DNA from: Firmicutes bacterium CAG:631
GTDB taxonomy: Bacteria > Bacillota_I > Bacilli_A > RFN20 > CAG-631
NCBI GenBank assembly: GCA_000433015.1
Contig: HF998005.1
Span: forward strand, 1-21,294
DNA: 21,294 nucleotides
Reading direction: 5' to 3'
How positions within the stretch are numbered: position 1 is the stretch's first letter; every line of letters begins with the position of its first letter. The notes beneath the pieces are model-generated. The model ran no database searches. It saw only the letters and a list, made by a program, of their open reading frames with translations, and was not told the DNA's origin. Both the position numbers and the translations under genes were made by a program. This document shows, piece after piece, positions 13,970 to 21,283 of this stretch.

Positions 13970-14674
13970 CTAGATTAAATCTAGTGCAATCTCCATCATT
14001 TGGGTAAATGATTTTTCGCGTTCTTCAGCCGTTGTTTCTTTTTTAGATATAAAAGAATCAGAAACCGTTAAAATAGTTAAGGCTTTTTTATGTAAATAAG
14101 CAGCATTACAATATAAAGCATAACTTTCCATTTCTACGCCTAAAACACCCATGTCTTTCCATTTTTTCCAAGAATCACCATCTGCACGATAAAAAATATC
14201 ACTCGATAAAATATTACCAACATGATAATTAGCATGATGTTTTTTAGCAGAAGCTACTGCTTTTTCAAGTAAGTCATAGGAAGCTAATGGAGAATAAATT
14301 CCAGGAAGTTGATATTGTGCAGCAAAATTGGAATCGGTTGAACTTCCTTGACAAATGATGATATCAAAAAGATTCATGTTTTCTTGGAAAGCGCCACAAG
14401 AACCAATGCGAATAATTTGTTCCACACCATAGAATTTAAAAAGTTCGTAACTATAAATACCGATGGAAGGCATTCCCATTCCAGAACCCATAACAGTTAC
14501 TTCTTTTCCTTTGTATGTTCCAGTGTAAGCAAGCATGTTTCGAACAGTATTGACAAGACGTGGATTTTCTAAAAAAGTTTCAGCAATAAATTTAGCTCTT
14601 AAAGGATCACCTGGCATTAAAACGGTTTTAGCAAAATCACCTATATTTCCTCTATTGTGAGGGGTTGACATCAT
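13970..14674 (-). CDS. deoD: Purine nucleoside phosphorylase, DeoD (hexameric) type
   Basis: The 234-residue enzyme splits purine (deoxy)ribonucleosides with phosphate into free base and (deoxy)ribose-1-phosphate for salvage. Key residues are visible: H6 in TPHN, the phosphate-site G22 in MPGDP, R26, R45 in VRNMLAYTG, R89 in RIGSCG, the EMES segment that holds the ribose, and the TVSD aspartate that protonates the base. Length and motifs match E. coli-type DeoD. AGGAG lies six bases before ATG 14674; the adjacent ATG 14671 is equally possible. A TATAAT in the 62-base gap after ddl suggests its own promoter. The NERD-like gene follows 11 bases downstream. Confidence 0.95.
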   Translation of the reverse strand: MMSTPHNRGNIGDFAKTVLMPGDPLRAKFIAETFLENPRLVNTVRNMLAYTGTYKGKEVTVMGSGMGMPSIGIYSYELFKFYGVEQIIRIGSCGAFQENMNLFDIIICQGSSTDSNFAAQYQLPGIYSPLASYDLLEKAVASAKKHHANYHVGNILSSDIFYRADGDSWKKWKDMGVLGVEMESYALYCNAAYLHKKALTILTVSDSFISKKETTAEEREKSFTQMMEIALDLI

Positions 14675-14698
14675 GAATCACTCCTATCTTCTATTTTT

Positions 14699-14704
14699 AT
14701 TATA
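14699..14704 (-). promoter_or_regulatory. Possible -10 box for deoD
   Basis: A TATAAT on the minus strand lies 25 bases before the deoD start, in the gap between ddl and deoD. No clear -35 box and no clear terminator for ddl are visible in this gap, so read-through from ddl is likely as well. Confidence 0.4.
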
Positions 14705-14736
14705 AACAAACAAATAGAAAATGAAAATAGAAAAGA

Positions 14737-15882
14737 TTATTTTGACATTTTAATTTGATCTAATTCATCACGACTAAAAATATTGGCAGGATAAGTGAGT
14801 GTGAGTTCTGTTTTATGATACTCATGTCGAATACCGATATCAATGATTTGATCAATTAAATCTGAAAAGTTTAAGTCTGTTTTTTCCCAAAGGTAAAAGG
14901 CAAGAGATCCAGGAATATTGTTGATTTCGTTGAAATAAAGAATTTCTTTTTTAGTATCATAAAGAAAATCTAAACGAACACATAAATGACTTTCAAGAAT
15001 CGTTGCAATTTTTTTAGATGTTTGAATGATTTCTTGTTTTAATTTTTCCTCAATGATAGCTGGAACAATTCGATTTAAACCAGCCATCCCTTTATTTTTA
15101 GATTGGTTTTGATACTTATCTTCATAACTTAAAAAACTGCATTTCGTGACTTCTTCAATAACAGAGTTTTGATAAAAATCAACATCTCCTAATAGCGAAA
15201 TGTTAAATTCTTTTGCCTCTTCAATATATTCTTCAACTAAGGCTTTTGTATCATATTGGAAAACTTGTTCAATAGCATCAATTAATTGTGCATCGTTAAA
15301 GCAAATGGTTATACCGACGGAACTTCCTAATTTTGCTGGTTTTACGATTAAAGGATAGCCAATTTTTTTGGCTTGTGCAAAAACAACGTCGCTATTTTGA
15401 TTGTATTGTAGATAATGAATAGAAAAGTATTTAGTTTGTTTAATTTTATTGGCTTGTAAAATTTGCTTGCATAAGACTTTATCTTGACTAATACTACCTT
15501 GAAAATGATCCATACCTATACAAATAAAATCTAACATATTAAAATAATTATATAAACTTCCATCTTCACAGTTATTTCCATGGGTAACAAGCCAAATTGC
15601 ATCTAAAGCAATTTTTTTATGGCCAACTTTCATATAGTTTCCGCGTCGATTCTTTATAAATTGAACTTTGTGACATTTTTTTAATAAAGATGGCAAGTGG
15701 CTATAATTTTTAATTTCTTTTAAAGCTTTTCCATAATAAAATGTTTTATCTTTTCCTAAATAAATGGGAAGCAATTCATATTTTTCATTTTTATAATGAT
15801 GATAGGCTTGTAAAGCAGTAATCACACTGATTTCATGCTCTACAGATAATCCTCCAAAAACCATTCCAATTGTAATTTTCAT
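14737..15882 (-). CDS. ddl: D-alanine--D-alanine ligase family protein
   Basis: The 381-residue ATP-grasp ligase makes D-Ala-D-Ala for peptidoglycan. The N-terminal GGLSVEHEIS contains the substrate-binding E15. The ATP-grasp core has VKPAKLGSSVGI. The omega-loop has SYEDKY, with a Tyr at the place of the specificity Tyr of D-Ala-D-Ala enzymes. VRLDF and NEINNIPG carry the conserved Arg and metal-binding Glu/Asn. Departures from the common pattern are CEDGSLYNYFNM where most have GEDGxxQG, and PGSL rather than PGFT, so this is a divergent branch. A D-Ala-D-Ser product cannot be ruled out. AAAAGGAGAG precedes ATG 15882. The gene is 16 bases after the MurF-like gene, whose substrate it would make. 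Confidence 0.88.
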   Translation of the reverse strand: MKITIGMVFGGLSVEHEISVITALQAYHHYKNEKYELLPIYLGKDKTFYYGKALKEIKNYSHLPSLLKKCHKVQFIKNRRGNYMKVGHKKIALDAIWLVTHGNNCEDGSLYNYFNMLDFICIGMDHFQGSISQDKVLCKQILQANKIKQTKYFSIHYLQYNQNSDVVFAQAKKIGYPLIVKPAKLGSSVGITICFNDAQLIDAIEQVFQYDTKALVEEYIEEAKEFNISLLGDVDFYQNSVIEEVTKCSFLSYEDKYQNQSKNKGMAGLNRIVPAIIEEKLKQEIIQTSKKIATILESHLCVRLDFLYDTKKEILYFNEINNIPGSLAFYLWEKTDLNFSDLIDQIIDIGIRHEYHKTELTLTYPANIFSRDELDQIKMSK

Positions 15883-15898
15883 AAAATTTCTCTCCTTT

Positions 15899-17452
15899 TT
15901 ATTTTAAATACGTATCTGGTAAATCATTTTCAATTAAAATTGTGATTTTTTGATCAATAAAATTATTTTTTAAATAAGACCAAGCTTCTAAATAGGTTCG
16001 AAATTGTTCGATATTCTTTTTGGGATATTTTTCTTGAATTAATTGTTTATAAATTGAAAAAGAATTCGCACCAATTAAAGCGACAAAATCACAAGATTTT
16101 TTTATTTCTGAAGCCAAATTTTGATTGATTTCATGATTTAAATCATTTAATTCAATTAAACCTGGTGTAATTAATATTTTTTTTGTTGATGCTGTTTTTA
16201 AAACAGCTAAAGCTTCTTTAAAACCATTGAAATTACTATTGTAAGAATCATCAATAATTTGCCATAACCCTTCTTTTTTTAATTCTAATCGATGTTCCAA
16301 ATTCTTAATTGTTTTTAATCTTTTTAAGATTTTTTCATCTTCCATTTGCAAAACTTTTGCGATGGCAATAGCCATCAAAAGATCATTCATGTGATGCCTT
16401 CCCAAAATTCTAATTTTTAAAGGATAAATTTGATTAAAAAGATGTAAGGTAAAAGAAGTTCCAGTGGCTTTAATTTGAATGTCAGTAGCATAAATATCTG
16501 CTTTTTTAGTTGAGCTAATGGTTATTTTTTGAGCTTGAATTTCATCAAGATGCGCAACAATGCGCGGGTCATCTAAATTAATGATGGCTGTTTGATAAGG
16601 CTTTAAATGTTGGAGCAATTTTATTTTCTCACTTTCAATATTTTCTATTGTTTTAAAAGTAGATAGATGTTGCATACCAATGCTTGTTACACAAGCGATA
16701 TCAAAATCAAAAAAACGAATATATTTATTCATTCCCTTGACTTGATCAATACCAAGTTCTAAAAGTAAAATTTGATGGGATAAATGAAGTTGTTGATTAA
16801 TCGTAATTAATAGACCATTCAGCGTATTATATGATTTTGGACTACAGCAAATAGAATAACTTTGTTCTAAGATTTGTTTTGTATAAAATTTTGTACTTGA
16901 TTTTCCAAAACTCCCTGTAATACCGATAATTTTTAAATTTAAACATTTTTGTAATTTTCTTTTTGCTTTCTTTTTATAATGCCATTGAAGAATTTTTTCA
17001 AATCCTTGATTGATTAAACATGTCAATATAAAGAAAATACCAAAGCACAAACGATATAATAGTGGAATCCATTCAGCATTTGCTTTTAAAAGTAATAGAA
17101 TAAAAGCAAATAAAGCATAAGAAATACTATATTGAATGATCATTCTTTTAATTCGTTTTGTAATTTTAAAAGGGATGATTTTATCGTTTATTTTTCTATA
17201 GTAAACTAGCCAAGATAAGGGGAGAATCAAAATCCATTTTATCCATATCATCCCTTGAAAAAAATGAGGTAAAAAGGTAATCGTGATGAAAAGAACAAAC
17301 CATACAAAACGAGTAAAGTGAAAATGAAATTTTTCTTGAACAAGTTTTAAAAAGCGAGATAAATTATAGTATTGCTTTTGAAAGAAATTAGCATAGTAAA
17401 AGAATAGATAAAGAGAAAGAAAAAAAGTAAATATTAAGCTGGCAACAATCAA
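15899..17452 (-). CDS. Membrane-anchored MurF-like Mur ligase (TTG start)
   Basis: The 517-residue protein combines about five predicted transmembrane helices (roughly 2-21, 48-66, 69-85, 107-124, 129-147) with a C-terminal Mur ligase. The P-loop is GITGSFGKSST (177-187). Typical segments are ESEKIKLLQHLKP, LGRHHMNDLLMAIAIAKVL, and the MurF-type DDSYNSNFNGFKEAL. Its likely role is adding D-Ala-D-Ala to UDP-MurNAc-tripeptide, consistent with ddl lying 16 bases downstream. Soluble MurF lacks the membrane part, so a related amide ligase activity is possible. The start is TTG 17452, with AAGGAGG about seven bases upstream. An upstream ATG at 17476 has no ribosome binding site. The TTG overlaps the TGA of the alpha/beta hydrolase gene (TTGA), suggesting coupled translation. 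Confidence 0.82.
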   Translation of the reverse strand: MIVASLIFTFFLSLYLFFYYANFFQKQYYNLSRFLKLVQEKFHFHFTRFVWFVLFITITFLPHFFQGMIWIKWILILPLSWLVYYRKINDKIIPFKITKRIKRMIIQYSISYALFAFILLLLKANAEWIPLLYRLCFGIFFILTCLINQGFEKILQWHYKKKAKRKLQKCLNLKIIGITGSFGKSSTKFYTKQILEQSYSICCSPKSYNTLNGLLITINQQLHLSHQILLLELGIDQVKGMNKYIRFFDFDIACVTSIGMQHLSTFKTIENIESEKIKLLQHLKPYQTAIINLDDPRIVAHLDEIQAQKITISSTKKADIYATDIQIKATGTSFTLHLFNQIYPLKIRILGRHHMNDLLMAIAIAKVLQMEDEKILKRLKTIKNLEHRLELKKEGLWQIIDDSYNSNFNGFKEALAVLKTASTKKILITPGLIELNDLNHEINQNLASEIKKSCDFVALIGANSFSIYKQLIQEKYPKKNIEQFRTYLEAWSYLKNNFIDQKITILIENDLPDTYLK

Positions 17453-18165
17453 TTTTTCCCCTCCTTGATAAAACATTTTAAAATTTCTTTAACATATTGT
17501 ATTTGAGATAAATAGGCAAAATGCCCTCCTTCAAGAGGAATTAAGGCACAATCTTTCATTGCTTTTTTTATTTGATAACCCATTTTTAATGGAGTGGCCG
17601 TGTCGTTTTTCCCCCAGATTAGTAATGTAGGAATAGAAATTTCTTTGATTTCTTTTTTTGCATCTTCATTGACAATTCGAACCAATGTTTGTTTCATTAG
17701 TGGGCTTGCTTGCTTATAATCTTCACTTCCAAATTGATTGGTATCCCAATGCATTTTTTTATAAAATTTGTATTGCAATGTTTTAAAATGATATTTGATT
17801 CCCCGTTTCGCTTTTAAAATGGCTGGAGAAATTAAAAACAACCCTTTTAAGTGAGGCATTTTTTTAGCCATTTTAACCGCTAGTTTACCACCAAAAGAAT
17901 GGCCTACAATCCATTCGATTTTGTCCCATTCTTCTTTAAAACTAGATTCAATAAGGACAATATAGTCTTGAATTGTGTAAGGTCTTTCAGGCTCGGGTTG
18001 ATGTCCGCACCCTGGTAAATCAATAAATAATTGATTATAATCGTCCAAATCTAATTTTAAAGGAAGCAAGGTTTGATAGGATGCATTCCAACCATGTAAA
18101 AATAAAATGGTTTTATTGGCGTGGTGGTCTACATAATAAAAACTAGTTATTTGATAAATAGACAC
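17449..18165 (-). CDS. Alpha/beta-fold hydrolase (GTG start)
   Basis: The 238-residue serine hydrolase has FLHGWNAS (oxyanion region, about 22-29), the nucleophile elbow GHSFGG with S90, the acid D188 in IWGKNDTATP, and H215 in EGGHFAYL, giving a full catalytic triad. The substrate cannot be read from sequence; relatives include esterases and lipases. The start is GTG 18165, seven bases after AGAGAGGAAG. A longer frame up to 18303 would run across the divergent promoter region. A possible -10 (TACAAT, minus strand 18193-18188) lies upstream. It is the first gene of the run leading into the MurF-like ligase and ddl, which suggests an envelope-related role, by inference only. Confidence 0.85.
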   Translation of the reverse strand: MSIYQITSFYYVDHHANKTILFLHGWNASYQTLLPLKLDLDDYNQLFIDLPGCGHQPEPERPYTIQDYIVLIESSFKEEWDKIEWIVGHSFGGKLAVKMAKKMPHLKGLFLISPAILKAKRGIKYHFKTLQYKFYKKMHWDTNQFGSEDYKQASPLMKQTLVRIVNEDAKKEIKEISIPTLLIWGKNDTATPLKMGYQIKKAMKDCALIPLEGGHFAYLSQIQYVKEILKCFIKEGKN

Positions 18166-18232
18166 AGATGCACTTCCTCTCTTTACCATTGTATGAATAA
18201 AAATCAAAAGAGTATTCAAAAATGAAGGTGAA

Positions 18233-18259
18233 ACATATTTTTTATTGTAAAAAATATGT
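18233..18259. repeat. Perfect 11-base inverted repeat over the -35 box of the NfeD-SPFH promoter
   Basis: ACATATTTTTT (18233-18243), loop ATTGT, AAAAAATATGT (18249-18259). The right arm and loop contain the TTGTAA -35 box, and the element lies between two divergent genes. It has the shape of a repressor operator. It is not placed to end any gene. Confidence 0.6.
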
Positions 18260-18273
18260 CTATAACATATAAT
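18245..18273 (+). promoter_or_regulatory. Predicted promoter of the NfeD-SPFH operon
   Basis: TTGTAA (18245-18250), 17 bases of spacer and TATAAT (18268-18273), ending 28 bases before the ATG at 18302. The -35 box lies inside the 11-base inverted repeat. Confidence 0.65.
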
Positions 18274-18301
18274 GAAAGGGTAAAGGGGAGAGTGACATAA
18301 C

Positions 18302-18724
18302 ATGGTATGGTTTTGGATTTATTTATGTGTTATGGTTATATCCATTATTGTTGAAGTATCAACTGTTGATTTAACTAGTTTTTGGTTTGCTATTGGTGCG
18401 CTTGCTGCTTTAATTGCAGATTTATGTAATGCACCGGTGTGGCTTTCTTTGACTATCTTTTCTATCGTTTCAATTATTTGTATTATCTTTTTACGTCCAA
18501 TCGTTAAAAAGAAATTTGATTCCGCGACAATTCCGACAAATGCAGATTCCGCCATTGGAAAAATTGTTATAGTTAGTACTAAAATAACTTTGGATCATCC
18601 TGGAGAAGTAAAATATGAAGGAATTGTTTGGACTGCTGTAACAGAAAAACAAACGTTTGAGGTTGGGGAAAAGGTAAAGATTATACGTATTGAAGGTAAT
18701 AAATTAATTGTTGAAAGTATCTAA
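18302..18724 (+). CDS. NfeD-family membrane protein
   Basis: The 140-residue short NfeD protein has three predicted transmembrane helices (about 3-20, 25-42, 47-66). A C-terminal OB-fold domain (about 84-140) follows, with the family pattern GKIVIVSTKITLDHPGEVKYEGIVWTAV, FEVGEKVKIIRIEGNKLIV. NfeD proteins pair with SPFH proteins and help organise membrane microdomains. Here the SPFH gene follows 21 bases downstream, the classic two-gene unit. GGGGAG lies somewhat far (about 11 bases) upstream of the ATG. Expression is probably driven by the TTGTAA/TATAAT promoter with an inverted repeat on its -35. Confidence 0.92.
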   Translation: MVWFWIYLCVMVISIIVEVSTVDLTSFWFAIGALAALIADLCNAPVWLSLTIFSIVSIICIIFLRPIVKKKFDSATIPTNADSAIGKIVIVSTKITLDHPGEVKYEGIVWTAVTEKQTFEVGEKVKIIRIEGNKLIVESI

Positions 18725-18745
18725 GCATACGAAGGGAGAAAAATT

Positions 18746-19678
18746 ATGTTAGGAAATATTTTATTTGCATCGGATGGGTTAACTATTGCTATTTGGATTT
18801 TAGTTGCCGTACTTTCATTAACCATTCTTTTTCTATTTTTTAAATCCATTGTCATTGTGCATCAAACGGAAGCTTATGTTTTAGAAAGAATTGGAAAATA
18901 TAAAGCAACACTAGATGTAGGATGGCATTTTATCATTCCAATTTTTGATAAAGTTATCAAAAAAGTAAGTTTAAAAGAACATGTTGTTGATTTTAAACCT
19001 CAACCTGTCATTACAAAAGATAATGTCACCATTCAAATTGACACCGTTGTTTTTTATCAAATTACAGATCCACATGCTTATACTTATGGAGTTAATAACC
19101 CAATTAATGCGATAGAAAATTTAACTGCAACAACTTTAAGAAATATTATTGGGGAATTAGAATTAGATGCAACACTAACCTCTAGAGATGTTATTAATGC
19201 TAAAATACGTTTGATTTTGGATGAAGCAACGGATCCTTGGGGAATAAAAGTTCGTCGTGTCGAATTAAAAAATATTATTCCACCTCGTGATATTCAAGAA
19301 GCGATGGAAAAACAAATGCGTGCCGAAAGAGAAAGACGGGAAGCTATTCTTCGTGCAGAAGGAGAAAAACGCTCTGCTATTTTGGTTGCAGAAGGCGAAA
19401 AAGAATCTGTTGTATTAAGAGCAATTGCTAAAAAAGAAGCGTTGATTGCTGAAGCAGAAGGGGCCGCACAAGCCATCAAATTAATCAATGAGGCTAATCC
19501 TAATCAAAAATATATTACTTTGAGAAGTTTAGATACCTTGGCAAAAGTAGCAGATGGTCAAGCAACAAAATTGATTGTTCCAAGTAACATTGCTGATTTA
19601 TCCAGTTTAGTTTCATCGATTACAGAAACGATTCAAGCTACTAAAAAAGAGGCTCAAACAAAAGGTAAAGAAAATTAA
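18746..19678 (+). CDS. SPFH/stomatin (QmcA-like) membrane protein
   Basis: The 310-residue protein has one N-terminal transmembrane helix (about 12-34) and an SPFH domain (about 35-210): VHQTEAYVLERIGKYKATLDVGWHFIIPIFD is the typical beginning. A charged helical stretch follows, with repeated RAEGEKR / VAEGEKE / AEAEGAAQA units (about 187-245) expected to form a coiled coil for oligomerisation. Stomatin-type proteins assemble into membrane-bound ring or cage structures, often influencing membrane proteases and lipid domains. The partner NfeD gene is directly upstream. AAGGGAG is placed well before ATG 18746, and a terminator follows at once. The sequence resembles stomatin/QmcA more than flotillin (FloA/FloT). 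Confidence 0.93.
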   Translation: MLGNILFASDGLTIAIWILVAVLSLTILFLFFKSIVIVHQTEAYVLERIGKYKATLDVGWHFIIPIFDKVIKKVSLKEHVVDFKPQPVITKDNVTIQIDTVVFYQITDPHAYTYGVNNPINAIENLTATTLRNIIGELELDATLTSRDVINAKIRLILDEATDPWGIKVRRVELKNIIPPRDIQEAMEKQMRAERERREAILRAEGEKRSAILVAEGEKESVVLRAIAKKEALIAEAEGAAQAIKLINEANPNQKYITLRSLDTLAKVADGQATKLIVPSNIADLSSLVSSITETIQATKKEAQTKGKEN

Positions 19679-19680
19679 AG

Positions 19681-19704
19681 GATGCCAATAGGGCATCTTT
19701 TTTT
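19681..19704 (+). terminator. Terminator of the NfeD-SPFH operon
   Basis: GATGCC (19681-19686), loop AATAG and GGCATC (19692-19697) form a six-base-pair stem followed by seven T residues, two bases after the stop codon. Confidence 0.9.
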
Positions 19705-19705
19705 G

Positions 19706-19734
19706 TTGCAAAAATTAGTGGATGCACATATAAA
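19706..19734 (+). promoter_or_regulatory. Predicted promoter of the YqfQ-like gene
   Basis: TTGCAA (19706-19711), a 17-base spacer and TATAAA (19729-19734), directly after the preceding terminator. Confidence 0.55.
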
Positions 19735-19752
19735 TAGTTGAGGTGAATAGTT

Positions 19753-20226
19753 ATGAATACCCATCCCTTATATAATAATTTATTGGATTACCGTGGCTAT
19801 GGTGCCATTCCTAATTTGACGAATAAGCCAATTCCAAACTTTTTAGAAGCCACTCGTCCAAAACCTAGTTTTTTTTCAAAACTTTCTTCCTCTTTATCTT
19901 TAAAAAAAGTAGGTGCTTTTTTAGGAGGTACGCAAAAAGTTTTAAATATTTATAATCAAGTAACTCCGATTATTCGACAAACAAAGCCATTAATTGCAAA
20001 TATTAAAACAACTTTAAAAGTTGCAAAAGCTTTCAAACGATTTTCTAAAGAAGATTCTTTAGAAAAAGCATTTGATAATTTGCCCGATTTTGATAAACAA
20101 CAAGAACAACAAAAAGATGTGATTGATATTCCTGAAAAGAAAAAAGAAGAAGCCGATTATATTGACATTGTAGAAACAAAAGAAGATCATCATATCCCAA
20201 ATCCTTTTTTTAATGTTATGACGTAA
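19753..20226 (+). CDS. YqfQ/VrrA-like protein of unknown function
   Basis: The 157-residue protein has no signal peptide or clear transmembrane helix. The central part GAFLGGTQKVLNIYNQVTPIIRQTKPLIANIKTTLKVAKAFKRF (about 54-97) resembles the core of the YqfQ (VrrA) family, which has a TQKVL, V-x-P, PL-x-x-N pattern. The N-terminus is rich in Pro/Asn and the C-terminal third is acidic and charged, with Glu/Lys/Asp runs, and is probably disordered. The next gene is ispH, and in Bacillus yqfQ also adjoins ispH (yqfP), so the neighbourhood supports the call. Function is unknown in this family. GAGGTG lies seven bases before ATG 19753. Confidence 0.65.
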   Translation: MNTHPLYNNLLDYRGYGAIPNLTNKPIPNFLEATRPKPSFFSKLSSSLSLKKVGAFLGGTQKVLNIYNQVTPIIRQTKPLIANIKTTLKVAKAFKRFSKEDSLEKAFDNLPDFDKQQEQQKDVIDIPEKKKEEADYIDIVETKEDHHIPNPFFNVMT

Positions 20227-20240
20227 AAAAAATAAATTCA

Positions 20241-20249
20241 TGATATAAT
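20241..20249 (+). promoter_or_regulatory. Extended -10 promoter of ispH
   Basis: TGATATAAT is a TG-extended -10 with a perfect TATAAT (20244-20249), 15 bases before the ATG. The -35 region has no good match, as is usual for extended -10 promoters. Confidence 0.55.
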
Positions 20250-20264
20250 AAATGCGGTGATGGC

Positions 20265-21128
20265 ATGAAAATAACAAGGGCATATCCCATTGGCTTTTGT
20301 AAAGGCGTTAATTTAGCTGTGCAAAAAGTCTATGAAGTGATAGAAATGTATCCTCATTTACCCATTTATTGCATTGGACAAATTGTGCATAACGATATTG
20401 TCAATCAAGACTTTGTAAAAAAGAGAGTAAAAATTTTAACTGTGAATAAAGAAGAGGCAATTGATTCTATTTCACAAGGAGTAGTCATTTTTAGTGCTCA
20501 TGGAACAAATCCTTTATTAATTCAAAAAGCAAAAGAGAAAAATTTAATTGTTATTGATACAACATGTTTTTATGTAAAAAAAGAAATGCAAGTGATTTTA
20601 AAATATATAAAGGAACAATACGATATCATTTATATTGGTAAAAAAAATCATCCTGAAGCACAAGCCATCTGTTCTTTGAGTTCACATATCTATTTAATTG
20701 AAAATTTGCAAGATGCAAAACAATTACATTTAGAAAATAAAAAAATATTTTTAACGAATCAAACGACGATTTCTATACTCGATTTAAAAGAAATATTTGA
20801 ATATTTTAAAAAGATTTATCCCTCGATTATCTTTGGAGATGAACTATGTTCTTCCACTCGATTGCGGCAAGAAGCTATTTTATCTTTAAATGAAAATGTG
20901 GATGGGATTATTATTGTTGGAGACAAACATAGCAATAATTGTACAAATCTTTATTTACTTGCCCAAAAGAAAAAAATTCCTTCCATTATGATTTCAAATG
21001 AAAAAGAACTAGATATGCATTGGTTAAAAAATAAACAACATATCGTTCTTTTTTCTGGTGCTTCTACTCCTTTATCGTTAGTTCAAGCAGTTGAAAATAC
21101 AATTTTAGAGTGGCAAAAAGAAGGTTAA
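20265..21128 (+). CDS. ispH: 4-hydroxy-3-methylbut-2-enyl diphosphate reductase (IspH/LytB)
   Basis: The 287-residue iron-sulfur enzyme performs the last step of the MEP isoprenoid pathway, reducing HMBPP to IPP and DMAPP. The three cluster cysteines are C12 (GFCKGV), C101 (DTTCFYV) and C195 (DELCSST). Substrate-binding residues are present: H42 (IVHN), H79 (SAHGT), H129 and the proton-relay E131 (KKNHPEAQ), the SNN segment (223-225, the Gram-positive variant of SSN) and SGASTP near the end. The DTTCF sequence has Phe where TCP is more common. ATG 20265 follows a GGTGATGG. The presence of IspH means this organism uses the MEP route at least for this step. Confidence 0.95.
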   Translation: MKITRAYPIGFCKGVNLAVQKVYEVIEMYPHLPIYCIGQIVHNDIVNQDFVKKRVKILTVNKEEAIDSISQGVVIFSAHGTNPLLIQKAKEKNLIVIDTTCFYVKKEMQVILKYIKEQYDIIYIGKKNHPEAQAICSLSSHIYLIENLQDAKQLHLENKKIFLTNQTTISILDLKEIFEYFKKIYPSIIFGDELCSSTRLRQEAILSLNENVDGIIIVGDKHSNNCTNLYLLAQKKKIPSIMISNEKELDMHWLKNKQHIVLFSGASTPLSLVQAVENTILEWQKEG

Positions 21129-21160
21129 AATGAAAAACAAATAAAAAAATCATTTTTCTA

Positions 21161-21189
21161 TTTACAAAATTTTAAATTTATAGTATGAT
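21161..21189 (+). promoter_or_regulatory. Predicted promoter of the tRNA-Ala gene
   Basis: TTTACA (21161-21166), a 17-base spacer and TATGAT (21184-21189), giving a start about ten bases before the tRNA. Confidence 0.65.
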
Positions 21190-21207
21190 ATACAAGCAAG
21201 TTGGAAT

Positions 21208-21283
21208 GGGGCTTTAGCTCATCTGGGAGAGCGCCTGCCTTGCAAGCAGGAGGTAGCGGGTTCGATCCCCGTAAGCTCCACCA
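21208..21283 (+). tRNA. tRNA-Ala (anticodon UGC)
   Basis: All four arms fold by eye. The acceptor GGGGCTT pairs with AAGCTCC, including the G3-U70 pair that marks alanine tRNAs. The D stem is GCTC/GAGC. The anticodon stem is CCTGC/GCAGG with loop CTTGCAA, so the anticodon is TGC (21241-21243). The T stem is GCGGG/CCCGT with loop TTCGATC. The discriminator is A, and CCA is encoded (21281-21283). The total is 76 bases. Confidence 0.98.
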
